From: Aureococcus anophagefferens
Taxonomy: Eukaryota; Sar; Pelagophyceae; Pelagomonadales; Pelagomonadaceae
Direction of reading: 5' to 3'
NCBI RefSeq assembly: GCF_000186865.1
Contig: NW_008705564.1
Span: forward strand, 1,965,494 to 2,029,493
Length of the DNA stretch: 64,000 bases
Under the pieces are notes generated by a model. It was not told where the DNA came from and searched no databases. It saw only the letters and a list, made by a program, of their open reading frames with translations. Below, one piece after another: positions 38,237 through 47,394 of the stretch; position 1 is the stretch's first letter, and each line of letters opens with the position of its first letter. Both the position numbers and the translations under genes were made by a program.

Positions 38237-38326
38237 CCGCCCAACGATCGACCCCGCGCTCGCCTCGACCGCCGCCCGCGCTAACGACCGTCGTCCGAGA
38301 AAATATTAGGGTCCGGGCCGGCGTCT

Positions 38327-38759
38327 TCAGTGCGCGTCCCAGGGGTGGATGATGCCCAGGACCCAGGCGCCGTCCTGCTTGGCGCGGTACATCATCCAGA
38401 GCCACATGACCGTGCAGTAGGCGATGGCCGGGTACTCGTGCCACTTGGAGACGTGGAAGTGGCCGTGGTAGGGGCCGTGCTTGTCGTCGTACGGACCTGC
38501 GGCGGGAGCGCGCGTCGCGCGGGGGGCGCCCGGGGCGTCGCGTCGCGCGGTGGTGGGGCCCGGGAAGCCTCCGGGGGCGCGCGCGGCGACCCCCGCGCAT
38601 AGGTGGACGCCGGGGCGCACGTCCGCCGCCGCCGCCGCCCATCCGTCGTTTGGGGAGCGCCAGGGTCGTCGGCGGCGCGCGGGGCGCCGCGGCGACGCGC
38701 GTCGCGTTCCACGCCGGCACGGCGGCGCGGCGCAGGGCGTTCATGGCGACGAAGGACAT
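38327..38759 (-). CDS. NDUFB2: mitochondrial complex I subunit NDUFB2 (two exons)
   Basis: Exons 38759-38621 and 38496-38327 encode 102 residues. NDUFB2 is an accessory subunit in the membrane arm of NADH:ubiquinone oxidoreductase. Exon 1 supplies a typical mitochondrial presequence (MSFVAMNALRRAAVPAWNAT, arginine-rich, no acids) ending in a glycine run. Exon 2 gives the family core: SKWHEYPAIAYCTVMWLWMM, one transmembrane helix, then YRAKQDG and HPWDAH, which match plant NDUFB2 closely. The intron (38497-38620, 124 bp, GT-AG) is very GC-rich and shows neither duplication nor inverted repeats, so it is a conventional intron. Confidence 0.88.
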
Positions 38760-38874
38760 ACTCGGAGGCTTGTCGGCTCGCGCGTGGCTCGATTTCACGT
38801 CCCACCTCGCAGTCCTCGGACAAAAGTTCACTTTGGGTCGACGGTGCACGTCGACGGTGCACTTGAGCAAAAGA

Positions 38875-40299
38875 ATGATGGAGGCTCTGCCACCCGATGG
38901 CGGGCTGCCCGCAGCCAAGCTCCCGTGGTACGAGCGCGACGCGTGCATGCGCATCGACGGCGACACGGCGACGGTCTACTGCGGCACCACGTCGATCACG
39001 CAGTCCATCGCGGCACTCGACGCGGCGCCGACGTCCGGCGCCGCCGCCGTCGCCGCGGAGCTCGCCGCGGCCCGGCTCGCGCCGCGGCGGCACAAGCACG
39101 CGCGCGCCGCGCGGGACGCCGCGATCCCCGCCGCCGGCCCGGCGCCCGGCGCGTTCCGCCGGAGCCGGGGCGCGGACGCGGCCTGCTGGGACGCGGCGGT
39201 CGCGGGGCCTCCCGACGCGTTCCTCGCGGACTGCGCGGCGCTCCACGGCGCGCTGCGGCGGTCCGCGGCCTACCGGTCCTTCTGGGTCGGGTCCCAGGAC
39301 GCGCCGCGCTGCGCCGCGGAGGCCTTCGCGCAGGGCGTCGCGGCGTTCCACGGCGCGGGCGACCAGGGCGGCGCCGAGCTCTGGGTCCAGCTCCGCGGCG
39401 ACGAGGCGCTGCCGTTCCACTGGGACACGGACCAGCGGCTCCGCGAGGAGACGGGCGCCTGGCGCCACCCGGACGTGTCTACGGTGACCTACGGGACCGG
39501 CGCCGGCGCGCCGACGGTCGTGCTCCCCGGCGCCTACGACGGCGCGAACGTCGTCGCCGTCGACGACGCCGTCGAGCGGGGCCGCGCCTTCGCCTGCGGC
39601 TTCTCGCGGGCCATCGCGGCCTACCCGGCGCCGGGGAGGCACGTGGCCTTCGACGGCGCGCTGCTCCACGGCGTGCCGCCGTGTCGGGGCGGCGACGTCC
39701 GCGCGACGCTCGTCGTCAACGTCTGGCGCGCGTCGCGGCCGCGCGGCGTGCCCCACGCGCCGGGCGACGCGGCGCGCGCCCTCGCGGCCGTCGGCGCCTA
39801 CGCCTTCGACCCGCACCTCCTGGCGGCCGCGGCGCTCGGCTTCGCCGACGCCTACGCGGCGCGCCCGTCCCCCGCGGACGTCGACGGCGGCGAGCGCCAC
39901 TCGGCGCCGCTCCACGACCGCGGCGACGCGGCGGCGCTCGTCGCGCACTTCTTGCTGCCGGCGGCCGCCGCGCCGGCGACGTTCGCGTCGCTCCGCTTCG
40001 GCGACGGCCGCCCCGCGGGCGTGCTCCGCGTCCCGCGGTCGTCGGACGACACGCGGTACCGCGTCTTCGCCGCCGACGGCGCGGCGGCGGCGCCGCCCGT
40101 CGCCGCGCCGTCGTCGAGCTCCGAGGACGAGTCCGAGTCCGCGTCCGACGACTCCGAGGACCCGCGGCCCCGGTCGCCGTCCGCGGACGACACGGAGGAC
40201 CCGCGGCCCCGGTCGCCCCGCCGCCGGCCCATCCGCGAGCCCGCGCCCGTCCCGCGCCGGAGGGACATCCGCCGGCCGGCCCGCGGGCCCGTGAGGTAA
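38875..40299 (+). CDS. 2-oxoglutarate/Fe(II) dioxygenase-like protein
   Basis: 474 residues. The middle third has the double-stranded beta-helix iron motif: PFHWDTDQR (H-x-D, about residues 180-188), later VAFDGALLHGVPP (distal His, about 265) and RATLVVNVW (Arg for 2-oxoglutarate). The fold suggests an oxygenase acting on a protein or small molecule; the substrate is not evident. The C-terminal 70 residues are a low-complexity tail with repeats of DDSEDPRPRSPSA followed by arginine/proline-rich sequence, perhaps for nucleic-acid or protein binding. The first ATG after the divergent NDUFB2 start is used (a second ATG follows directly at 38878); the open frame extends upstream but that part overlaps the NDUFB2 presequence. 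Confidence 0.65.
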   Translation: MMEALPPDGGLPAAKLPWYERDACMRIDGDTATVYCGTTSITQSIAALDAAPTSGAAAVAAELAAARLAPRRHKHARAARDAAIPAAGPAPGAFRRSRGADAACWDAAVAGPPDAFLADCAALHGALRRSAAYRSFWVGSQDAPRCAAEAFAQGVAAFHGAGDQGGAELWVQLRGDEALPFHWDTDQRLREETGAWRHPDVSTVTYGTGAGAPTVVLPGAYDGANVVAVDDAVERGRAFACGFSRAIAAYPAPGRHVAFDGALLHGVPPCRGGDVRATLVVNVWRASRPRGVPHAPGDAARALAAVGAYAFDPHLLAAAALGFADAYAARPSPADVDGGERHSAPLHDRGDAAALVAHFLLPAAAAPATFASLRFGDGRPAGVLRVPRSSDDTRYRVFAADGAAAAPPVAAPSSSSEDESESASDDSEDPRPRSPSADDTEDPRPRSPRRRPIREPAPVPRRRDIRRPARGPVR

Positions 40300-40363
40300 C
40301 GTTTGAAGCGAAACAATTCAATGCAAGAATGACTCGCGCACCCGGGTCCCGCTGAATCCCGCG

Positions 40364-41675
40364 ATGATGGCATCCAGCCCGACGAGGCGGCGATGCGCGC
40401 TGCCCACATTCCAGGGCTGGGCCATGCTCGGTTACTCCGCCGTCGGCGCCCTGTCGGCGTCGAGCGGCCACTCGTTCATGATCGGGGTCTACATCGAACC
40501 GATCATGGCGGATCTGTCCCTGTCGCGGAGCACGGTGTCGGCGCTGTGGTCCCTCGTGCTCACGCTGTCCAGCGTGTACGTGAACGTCATCGGCCGCGTC
40601 GTCGACGCGCGCGGCGCGCCCTTCGTCGCGCGCGTCGCCGCGCTGCCCTACGCGGCGGCCGTCGCGAGCCTGTCGCTCGCGCGAGGCCCGGCGTCGCTCG
40701 CGTTGAGCTTCACGCTGATCCGCTGCCTGGGGCCGGAGACGCTGGATTTCTGCTTCCGCAACACGGTGTTCCAGTGGTGGAACCGGAAGCGCGGCCGCGC
40801 GACGGCGATCCTCAACGCGGCGGGCGCGACGATGATGCTGCTGCCCGCCGCGCTCGCGGCCGTCGTCCGGAGGCTCGGCTGGCGCGCCGCCGCGCGGGTC
40901 TGGGGCTGCGGCGCGGGTCTGGCGGCGGCGGCGGCGGCGGCGAAGCTCGTGCGGCGGCCGGAGGACGTCGGCCAGTTGCCCGACGGCGACGCGCCCGCGG
41001 CGGACGCGCGGGCGTCGGAGTCGCTGCTCGAGGGCGGCGGCGACGAGGCCATCGCGGGCGCGACGCTCGGCGAGGCCCTGCGGACCCGGTCCTACTGGAT
41101 GCTCCAGCTCTACAGCGTCTTCGGCTGCCTGCCCTGGCAGGGGCTGAATTTCCACATGGCGGCCGTCGTCGCCGAGCGGGGCTTCGACGACTCGGATCTC
41201 GCGCTCGTCTACACGCCGCTGGCGATCTCGAGCGGGTTGGGGTCCGTCGCCGGCGGCCTCCTGTTGGACGCGCTCAACAAGCGCGGCGCCTACCCGCTCT
41301 TCGCGCTGCTGCTGCCGCTGCTGGCGATCATCGCGACGCTCGTCCTGCACTTCCACCTCGAATCGCGGGGCGGGTCTCGTGCCCTTCGGGTCGCTGCTCG
41401 GCATGTTTCGGGGGTCGAATGTCACCGTGATGACGACCATGCCCGCGACGCTCTTCGGCCGGAAGCACCTCGGGTCGATCGCCGCGTCGATGTACATCTC
41501 GGGGCAGCTCACGTCGGCGGCGGGCTCCGGCGTCTTCGGCGCGGCCAAGGACGCCGCGGGCGCCTTCGGGCCCCTCTTCCAGTTCCTCATCGCCTGCCTC
41601 ACGTTCCAGGCCGCCCTGCTCGCCGCCGAGGGGGGCGTCCAGCACCATCGCAAGGCGGACCCGCCGCGGAAGTAG
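40364..41675 (+). CDS. major facilitator superfamily transporter, interrupted by a frameshift
   Basis: Two open frames, 40364 to about 41370 and about 41370-41675, form one MFS protein of about 436 residues. N-terminal helices appear in GYSAVGALSASSGHSFMIGV; the GRVVDARGAPFVAR loop is the equivalent of the MFS motif between helices 2 and 3. The second half has YWMLQLYSVFGCLPWQ, SGLGSVAGGLLLDALNKRGA, and after the break LVPFGSLLGMFRG, SIAASMYISGQLTSAAGSG. The frame change falls on a GGGG run at 41367-41370, where dropping one G restores ESRAGLVPFG. This is probably a sequencing indel, but a real pseudogene cannot be excluded. Resembles monocarboxylate/oxalate-type transporters; the substrate is unknown. 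Confidence 0.75.
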
Positions 41676-41677
41676 CC

Positions 41678-42325
41678 TTAGGGGGCGTTCCGCTGCGACG
41701 GCGACGCGGTGAACGCGGGCGAGCCCGTCGTCGGGTCGACCTTCGACCGGTGCTCTCGCGCCGCGGTCGCCCACCACTCGAGCTGCGCGACGCCGCGGTC
41801 CGCATACTGGGCCCAGCGGTCCGCGTCCTCGCGCGGAGCGCCGTCCTCGTCGAAGGCCTCGCCCGCCTTGGGCACGTGGATCATCGCGGAAACTGGCAGC
41901 GCGCCGAGCTCCGAGAGGATCGGCCGAAGCGCGTTGGCGGCGCGAACGCCGCCCCACTGGCCCGCCGAGTAGGACACGATGAGCGACGGCTTGAAGGAGA
42001 AGAGCGACGAGCCGAAGTGGTTGAGCACGTGGAGCAGCGCCGGCGACGGCGCGTGATTGTACTCGGGCGTGCAAGCCACCAGCGCGTCGCAGGCCGCGAA
42101 GGTCTCCGCGAGCGCCTGGAGCGGCGCGGGCGGGTCCCTGTAGGTGAAGTGTGGCTGGAAGGGCGTGAGCGGCAGATCCACGACCGCGGGATCGACGACG
42201 TCGACGGCGTGGCCCTTGCGCGCGATGGCCTCCTCGACGTACTTGCCAACTCTTCGGCCGAGCAACGGCCGCGGCGGACCGTCGCGGGTGCTGCCGAGGA
42301 GCAGCGCGACCCGCAGCGGGCGCAT
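41678..42325 (-). CDS. NADPH-dependent FMN reductase (flavodoxin-like)
   Basis: 215 residues, no intron. FMN reductases of this fold reduce FMN or quinones with NAD(P)H. The phosphate-binding loop LLLGSTRDGPPRP is at residues 8-20, GRRVGKYVEEA follows, and the flavin-binding TPEYNHAPSPALLHVLNH (the T-P-E-Y-N motif) is near residue 85. SYSAGQWGG-x-RAANALRP is the usual closing segment. The start at 42325 (MRPLRVALLLG) puts the beta strand at residue 4 as is typical. The stop lies only two bases from the end of the convergent MFS gene. Probably a soluble oxidoreductase in quinone or flavin metabolism. Confidence 0.9.
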   Translation of the reverse strand: MRPLRVALLLGSTRDGPPRPLLGRRVGKYVEEAIARKGHAVDVVDPAVVDLPLTPFQPHFTYRDPPAPLQALAETFAACDALVACTPEYNHAPSPALLHVLNHFGSSLFSFKPSLIVSYSAGQWGGVRAANALRPILSELGALPVSAMIHVPKAGEAFDEDGAPREDADRWAQYADRGVAQLEWWATAAREHRSKVDPTTGSPAFTASPSQRNAP

Positions 42326-42506
42326 CTCGAGGCGCTTGACGACGCGGAGCAGTGCGTTCTTCTCGTTGAGCGCGGTGCGATGGGCAGTGGCAACTCGATC
42401 ACATCGGAAGGCGAGGCACCGTTGACATCGATTTGTATTGCCGTGGTATTGACGCCAGCGCCCGCACGTTGGACGCTGGTGCAGGGGCAGCCCCTCGCCG
42501 CGACGG

Positions 42507-44072
42507 ATGGAGAAGGCCCTGGCCGCTGCGGCGCGCGAGGGCGACCTCGACGAGGTCAAGGCCATCCTGCGGAGCGTGCGCCACACCGTCGACGCGGCGG
42601 TCACCTGGGAGCGCACGCCGCTCTGGCTCGCGGCGTCGCGCGGCCACGCGGCGGTCTGCGAGGTGTTGCTGCGCCACGGCGCCCGGGCGAGCGCGGCGGC
42701 GGCCTGCGGGACGACGCCGCTGGAGGCGGCGGCGCGCGGCGGCCACGCGCGGGCCGTCGCCGCGCTGCTCGGCGGCGGCGCCGCGGCGACGGCGCGAGCG
42801 CTCGAGCTCGCGGCGCGCCGCGACGCGGGCGACGTCGCCGAGGCGCTCGTCGGCGCCGGCGCGCCCGTGTCCGCGCGGGCGCTCGTCCGCGCGAGGGGCG
42901 CGTCGTTCCGCGCCGTCCTCGCCGCCGCGGGCGACGGCGCGCTCGTCGCCGCGCTCCGAAACGGCGGCTGCCGCGCGCGCCTCGCCGCGTTCGCGGCCGC
43001 GCGCTTCCGCGAGCGCCTCGAGGGCGCGGCCATGGCCCGCGCGGAGCTCGACGCCCTGGCCGCGGAGCCCGAGGCGCGCGAGGCCGCGCGCCTCGACGGC
43101 TTCTCGCTGCTCGCCGTCGACGCGCGGGCCCGCGCGGACGCCGACGACCTCAAGGCGGCGCCGGAGCCCGCGAAGGCCGTCGCGCGCGCCCTCCTCGCGC
43201 GCCACGCGGCCGAGGGCGTCCCCGCGGCCGAGCTCTGGGACGTGCTCGCGGCCGTGGGGGACATAGCGAGGACTTCGAAAAACGGCGCGTGCTCGCGGGC
43301 CGACGTCGAGTCGCTCGCGTTCGGGGGCCGAGATTCCTCGAGCGCCGTCGAGGCGCTCCTCGCCGTCGACGAGGAGGAGTCGCCCTTCGAACTGCGGCGC
43401 CGCGTCGACGCGCTCCTCGACGGCGCCGCGCGATCGGCCGGCGAGACCGAGGACCTCGCGCGGAAGCTCGCGGTCGTCCGGCGCCGCGCGACCTTCCGGC
43501 CCTCGAACCGCGGCGAGCTGCTGCTCCGGGCCGTCGTCGCCTGCTTCCGCGGCGACGCGTCGGGACGCCACGTGCTCAGCGGCGGGGTGGTCGTCTTCGC
43601 GACGCGCGAGGACCAGGTCGACGCGCTCGTCGCGCTCGACGCGTGGCGGCGGCTCCCGAACCCGAGGCCGCCGGCCTGGGCCGGCCCGGCGCGGCCCCCG
43701 ACGCGCGATGCCTGGCGCCCCGGCGGCGGCCGGCCGCTGGGAACGGCGAAGACGTACCACGAGGGCGGCCGCGATCCGCGCCGCATCCACGACCACTCGC
43801 CGATGCCGTCCGCGCGCCAGTTCTTCCCCGCCTGGCGCGCCTTCCACGACGCGCCGCGGCGCGCGCCCCGCGCGTCCAAGCCGCCGCGGCCGCCCGCGGC
43901 GCTCGTCGAGTCGGGGCTGCGCTACGACGTCGACGACGCGCGCGACGACGGCTACGGCGCCGTCACGCTCCGCGTCGTGCTCCGCCACCACGCGCGCGAC
44001 GGCCTGGCGCCGCCCATCTGCGAGCTCCGCCTCGAGGGGCCCGAGGCGCGAGCGATCCTAGTTGAGGGGTAA
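42507..44072 (+). CDS. ankyrin-repeat protein
   Basis: 521 residues. Ankyrin repeats occupy the first 110 residues: ERTPLWLAASRGHAAVCEVL, GTTPLEAAARGGHARAVAAL, with the T-P-L and GH signatures. The remaining 400 residues are alanine/arginine-rich and unrecognised, with a histidine/proline-rich stretch (HDHSPMPSARQFFPAWRAFH) and a beta-like C-terminus (AVTLRVVLRHHARDG). No enzyme motif is visible. It probably serves as an interaction scaffold. The start is the first ATG in the frame and lies directly before a typical ankyrin capping helix (EKALAAAAREGDLDEVKAIL). Confidence 0.8.
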   Translation: MEKALAAAAREGDLDEVKAILRSVRHTVDAAVTWERTPLWLAASRGHAAVCEVLLRHGARASAAAACGTTPLEAAARGGHARAVAALLGGGAAATARALELAARRDAGDVAEALVGAGAPVSARALVRARGASFRAVLAAAGDGALVAALRNGGCRARLAAFAAARFRERLEGAAMARAELDALAAEPEAREAARLDGFSLLAVDARARADADDLKAAPEPAKAVARALLARHAAEGVPAAELWDVLAAVGDIARTSKNGACSRADVESLAFGGRDSSSAVEALLAVDEEESPFELRRRVDALLDGAARSAGETEDLARKLAVVRRRATFRPSNRGELLLRAVVACFRGDASGRHVLSGGVVVFATREDQVDALVALDAWRRLPNPRPPAWAGPARPPTRDAWRPGGGRPLGTAKTYHEGGRDPRRIHDHSPMPSARQFFPAWRAFHDAPRRAPRASKPPRPPAALVESGLRYDVDDARDDGYGAVTLRVVLRHHARDGLAPPICELRLEGPEARAILVEG

Positions 44073-44247
44073 AAAGGACGGCATCATCGGTTCTGCGCGC
44101 GCGGGTGTTGATGCATCGGTGACACCGGCGGTGTTGATGCAGTGATCATGCACTGCATCGGCGAGCGCGGGCGCTGGCCGATGTGTCTTGATTGTCACAC
44201 GTAGCGCAACCAGCGTGCATCACGCGAGCGCAACCAACGCGCAAAGA

Positions 44248-46194
44248 ATGCCTCGTCACTCCTTCTCGAAGCGCTTCATGCCGGCGCCGAAGAACGTGGC
44301 GGCCTTCCTCGTGGCCGTGCTGGCGATGCTCGCCTGCGTCGTGTCCGACATCGCGCGGCGCGCGCCGACGCCGCGCCGCGGCAAGGCCATCGGCGTCGTC
44401 GACTACAAGGTCGACGCGGCCTGGCTGCGGGACCGCGGCGACGCCGCGAGCGCGAAGCTCGCGGAGGCCTTCGTGCAGTCGAAGCGCGACGTGACGCTCG
44501 AGGCGTTCCTCGCCGAGAGCCGGCGGGCCGGCGCGACGCGCGTCGGGCGCATCGCGCTCTACGCCGTCGACCACTACCTCTTCTGGGCCCTGCAGCGCTA
44601 CCTCGGCTGGAGTCGGCCCGACGCGTCCGGGTTCCTCCGGAAGGCGTCGCTCTACGTCGCGTCGGAGGCGCAGTTCGCCAGGATCGCCGGCGCCGGCGCG
44701 CCGGCGCTCCTCGACGTCGGCTCCGGCACGGGCACGGAGACGGCGAAGCTCGCGCGGGCTTTAGGCGCGTCGCGCGTCGTCGCCGTCGAGACGTCCGCGC
44801 CGATGCGGCGCCAGCTCGAGGCGCGCGGCTTCGAGGCGGCGGCGGCGATCCCCGCGGGCGTCTTCGGCGCGGCGGCGCTGCTCAACGTCCTCGACCGCTG
44901 CGACGACCCCGGCGGCCTGCTCGACGCCGCCGCCGCCGCCGCGCCCGGCGGGCTCTTGCTCGTCGCGACGGTGCTCCCCTTCAAGGGCTTCGTCCACGAG
45001 GGCAAGCGGTGGAGCGCCTGGGGCAAGGCGAGCACGCGGTCGCCGAGGAAACCGCTCAAGGTCGCGGACCAGGTGCACGTGAAGCCCGAGGGCCGCATGA
45101 TCGACCTCCAGAGCAAGGCGCCGGCCGCGAAGAAGTTCGAGGCGGGCGCCGCGGCGTTCGTCGACGCGCTCGTCGACCGGCGGCCGGACCTCGAGCTCCA
45201 GTCGTGGACGCGGCTGCCCTACGTGTCCTCCGGCGACTCGAAGAAGAGCCACTACACGCTCGACGTCGCCCTCATGGCCTTCCGCGTCGGAACGGCGTTC
45301 GAGGCGGTCCTCGCGGGCGGCGCGGCGCCGGCGGCGACGTCGGCCGCGGCCGCGGCCCCGGACGTCGCGCTCGACGACGCGCCGCCGGCGGCCTGCGAGG
45401 GCAAGGGCGGCGACAAGATCTTCAACTGGCTCGCGAAGCGCGCGCGCGGCGGCGGCGGCCTCTTCGGCACGCGCGCGGAGTCGTGGGGCGACGTCCTCGA
45501 CGCCGGCGCGGGGCTCAGCAGCACGTGCTGGCTCGCGCGCATGCCCTGTTCGACGCTCACGGCCGTGACGGCGCGCGCCGCGGGCACGGATGCCTACGGC
45601 GACCGGCTGCGCGACGCGTTCGCCGGCGCGGCCGTCGACGTCGTCGTGGGCAACTGGCGCGAGGCCGGCTTCCTCGCGGGCGAGCGGTACGACGTCGTCG
45701 TCGCGGACTATTTGCTCGGCGCCGTCGAGCTGCACTGGCCCCACGGCGCCGACGCCGTGCTCGCGCGCCTCCTCGGCGCGCTCAAGCCCGGCGGGACGCT
45801 CCTCTTCGTCGGCGTCGAGCCCTACGAGTCGCTCCTCGACCGCGCCGACGACGCGGATCGCCTCGTGCTCGACGTCGAGTCGCTCGGCGACAGCGCCGCG
45901 GCGCTCGCGGGCGAGGCGACGTACCGCGAGGTGCCCGAGGCGTGGATCACGCGCCAGGTCGACGCGCGCGACGGCTACGCCGTCGTCGCGAGCGAGACCT
46001 TCCCCATGACGCTCAGCGCGGCCTCGCTGCGGAAGCAGGTCACCTACGCGCGGACGACGTCCGCGAAGATCGCCGACGCGGGCCTCCGGAAGGCCTACGA
46101 GCGGCGCGTCGCCGAGCTCACCATCGAGGTCAACGCGTGGAAGGGCACGCACCGCAAGGGGCGCAACTACGCGCTCGTCGTGAAGCGGTCCTAA
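44248..46194 (+). CDS. METTL9/DREV-like methyltransferase fused to a second methyltransferase domain
   Basis: 648 residues, no intron. A basic N-terminus and one transmembrane helix (NVAAFLVAVLAMLACVVSDI) precede two Rossmann methyltransferase domains. Domain 1 (about 60-355) follows METTL9, a protein histidine N-methyltransferase: SAM loop LLDVGSGTGTETAKLA, LLNVLDRCDDPGGLLDAAAA, VLPFKGFVHEGKRW and SWTRLPYVSSGD, all near-exact family landmarks. Domain 2 (about 395-648) has DVLDAGAGLSST as its SAM loop, YDVVVADYLLGAVE, and LGALKPGGTLLFVG, a generic class I pattern that I cannot place. A membrane-anchored double enzyme of this kind is unfamiliar to me. The ATG at 44248 is preferred because the hydrophobic anchor follows closely; an earlier in-frame ATG is absent from the immediate upstream sequence. 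Confidence 0.85.
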   Translation: MPRHSFSKRFMPAPKNVAAFLVAVLAMLACVVSDIARRAPTPRRGKAIGVVDYKVDAAWLRDRGDAASAKLAEAFVQSKRDVTLEAFLAESRRAGATRVGRIALYAVDHYLFWALQRYLGWSRPDASGFLRKASLYVASEAQFARIAGAGAPALLDVGSGTGTETAKLARALGASRVVAVETSAPMRRQLEARGFEAAAAIPAGVFGAAALLNVLDRCDDPGGLLDAAAAAAPGGLLLVATVLPFKGFVHEGKRWSAWGKASTRSPRKPLKVADQVHVKPEGRMIDLQSKAPAAKKFEAGAAAFVDALVDRRPDLELQSWTRLPYVSSGDSKKSHYTLDVALMAFRVGTAFEAVLAGGAAPAATSAAAAAPDVALDDAPPAACEGKGGDKIFNWLAKRARGGGGLFGTRAESWGDVLDAGAGLSSTCWLARMPCSTLTAVTARAAGTDAYGDRLRDAFAGAAVDVVVGNWREAGFLAGERYDVVVADYLLGAVELHWPHGADAVLARLLGALKPGGTLLFVGVEPYESLLDRADDADRLVLDVESLGDSAAALAGEATYREVPEAWITRQVDARDGYAVVASETFPMTLSAASLRKQVTYARTTSAKIADAGLRKAYERRVAELTIEVNAWKGTHRKGRNYALVVKRS

Positions 46195-46406
46195 GGAAGA
46201 AGACTCTCGGAAGCAGGGGGAGACTCGGGGTCCGACTCGTCAACGAGGGCTGTCGATGGCGTCGGCCAGTGTGTAGCGCCTCGGCCTGCGGTGAAAATGG
46301 ACAAGGGCCGCGCCCGGGCCGGTCGCCCTCGGACAGGCTCGGTTCGAGCATCGAGCGGCGACTCACTGCAGTACTGGCGAGACCTGATCGAGTGGACGCG
46401 CGGGCG

Positions 46407-47378
46407 ATGAGCGGAGATATGAATTGGAGGGACAAGAAGCGCGAGTATGAAGAGAGGATGGCCCGAGTGAAGAACGCCAAGCTCCGTACGCTTTGCACAA
46501 TTTGCTCGGCGAAAGCGAAGCTTTTATGCCCCTGTGGAACGACTCAATATTGCTCGGTAGCGTGCCAAAAGGTCGACTGGCGCGAGCGGGGCCACCGCAC
46601 GGCGTGTAAGAAGATCCGTGACGACCGGGCCGCGGAGGCGGCGCGGGCGGAGGCGCCGACGCCCCCGCCGCCGCCGCCGCGGGAGGTCTTCTACGGCCCC
46701 GCGCCGCGGTCGCACGCCGACGAGATCCGCGCGCGCATCGCCGCCGAGCACGAGGCCGCGCGTCTGCGGCGCGAGGCGAACCCGGAGCCGGAACCGATAT
46801 CGGCGCGGTACGGATCGCGGTGCCCAGTCTGCTTGGAGAAGTGGGACGTGAATGAGCGGTTCGTGTTTCAAGCCTGTTGCGCGCGGCTGGTCTGCGAGTC
46901 TTGTGAGGAAAGAAACGGTGAGGCGCCGTGTACTCTCTGTCGGGCGCCGTATCCGAAGTCGCATGCTGAAATGCTGGCCCAGACTCGTCGCCACGTGGAA
47001 AACGACGTGCCTGAGGCGATCACGCATTTGGCGCATGCGTACCGAACGGGTGACCTCGGCCTCCCTCAAAATTTCAAGAAGACCGTGAAAATCTACAAGC
47101 GCGCTATTGAGCTCGGAGACGGGGAGGCCATGACCGCGCTTGGCTATATGTACCAGCACGGCAGAGGCGTCAAGTTGGACCCGAAGAAGGCGGAAACGCT
47201 GTATCGCAAGGGCGCGGCAAGGGGGCACTTCGCGTCTCAGTACAACCTTGGACGACTGGAAAGGGACGCCGGAAACATCGAAGAAGCGCGGCGATGGTAT
47301 GCCCTCTCGGCTGCCCAAGGACTTACTGACGCCAAATCCGCGCTCGCGCGGCTCGACGCCGCGGCCGGTGACTCGTAA
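46407..47378 (+). CDS. MYND finger, RING-like and Sel1-repeat protein
   Basis: 323 residues. N-terminal MYND-type zinc finger (CTICSAKAKLLCPCGTTQYC then CQKVDWRERGHRTAC, about 30-66), a charged proline linker, a RING-like finger (CPVCLEKWDVNER, CCARLVCESCEE, CTLCRAPYP, about 135-185) and Sel1/TPR-like repeats (GEAMTALGYMYQHGRG, HFASQYNLGRLERDAGN, about 215-315). A paralogue with the same order lies at 61395-62696. These multi-finger Sel1 proteins form a large family in this lineage; they may act as ubiquitin ligases or assembly scaffolds, but that is inference. The zinc ligands of both fingers are complete. The start ATG at 46407 gives the same lead (MSGDMNWRDKKREYEE) as the paralogue. Confidence 0.88.
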   Translation: MSGDMNWRDKKREYEERMARVKNAKLRTLCTICSAKAKLLCPCGTTQYCSVACQKVDWRERGHRTACKKIRDDRAAEAARAEAPTPPPPPPREVFYGPAPRSHADEIRARIAAEHEAARLRREANPEPEPISARYGSRCPVCLEKWDVNERFVFQACCARLVCESCEERNGEAPCTLCRAPYPKSHAEMLAQTRRHVENDVPEAITHLAHAYRTGDLGLPQNFKKTVKIYKRAIELGDGEAMTALGYMYQHGRGVKLDPKKAETLYRKGAARGHFASQYNLGRLERDAGNIEEARRWYALSAAQGLTDAKSALARLDAAAGDS

Positions 47379-47394
47379 ATCTGCCTCTTAACCC

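Noticed and set aside
38497..38620. NDUFB2 intron as another introner
   Set aside because: No flanking octamer repeat, no inverted termini and no similarity to families A, B or C.
45009..46406. Open frame in front of the MYND-RING gene
   Set aside because: Arginine-rich shadow of the METTL9-like gene; the real start at 46407 is supported by the paralogue.
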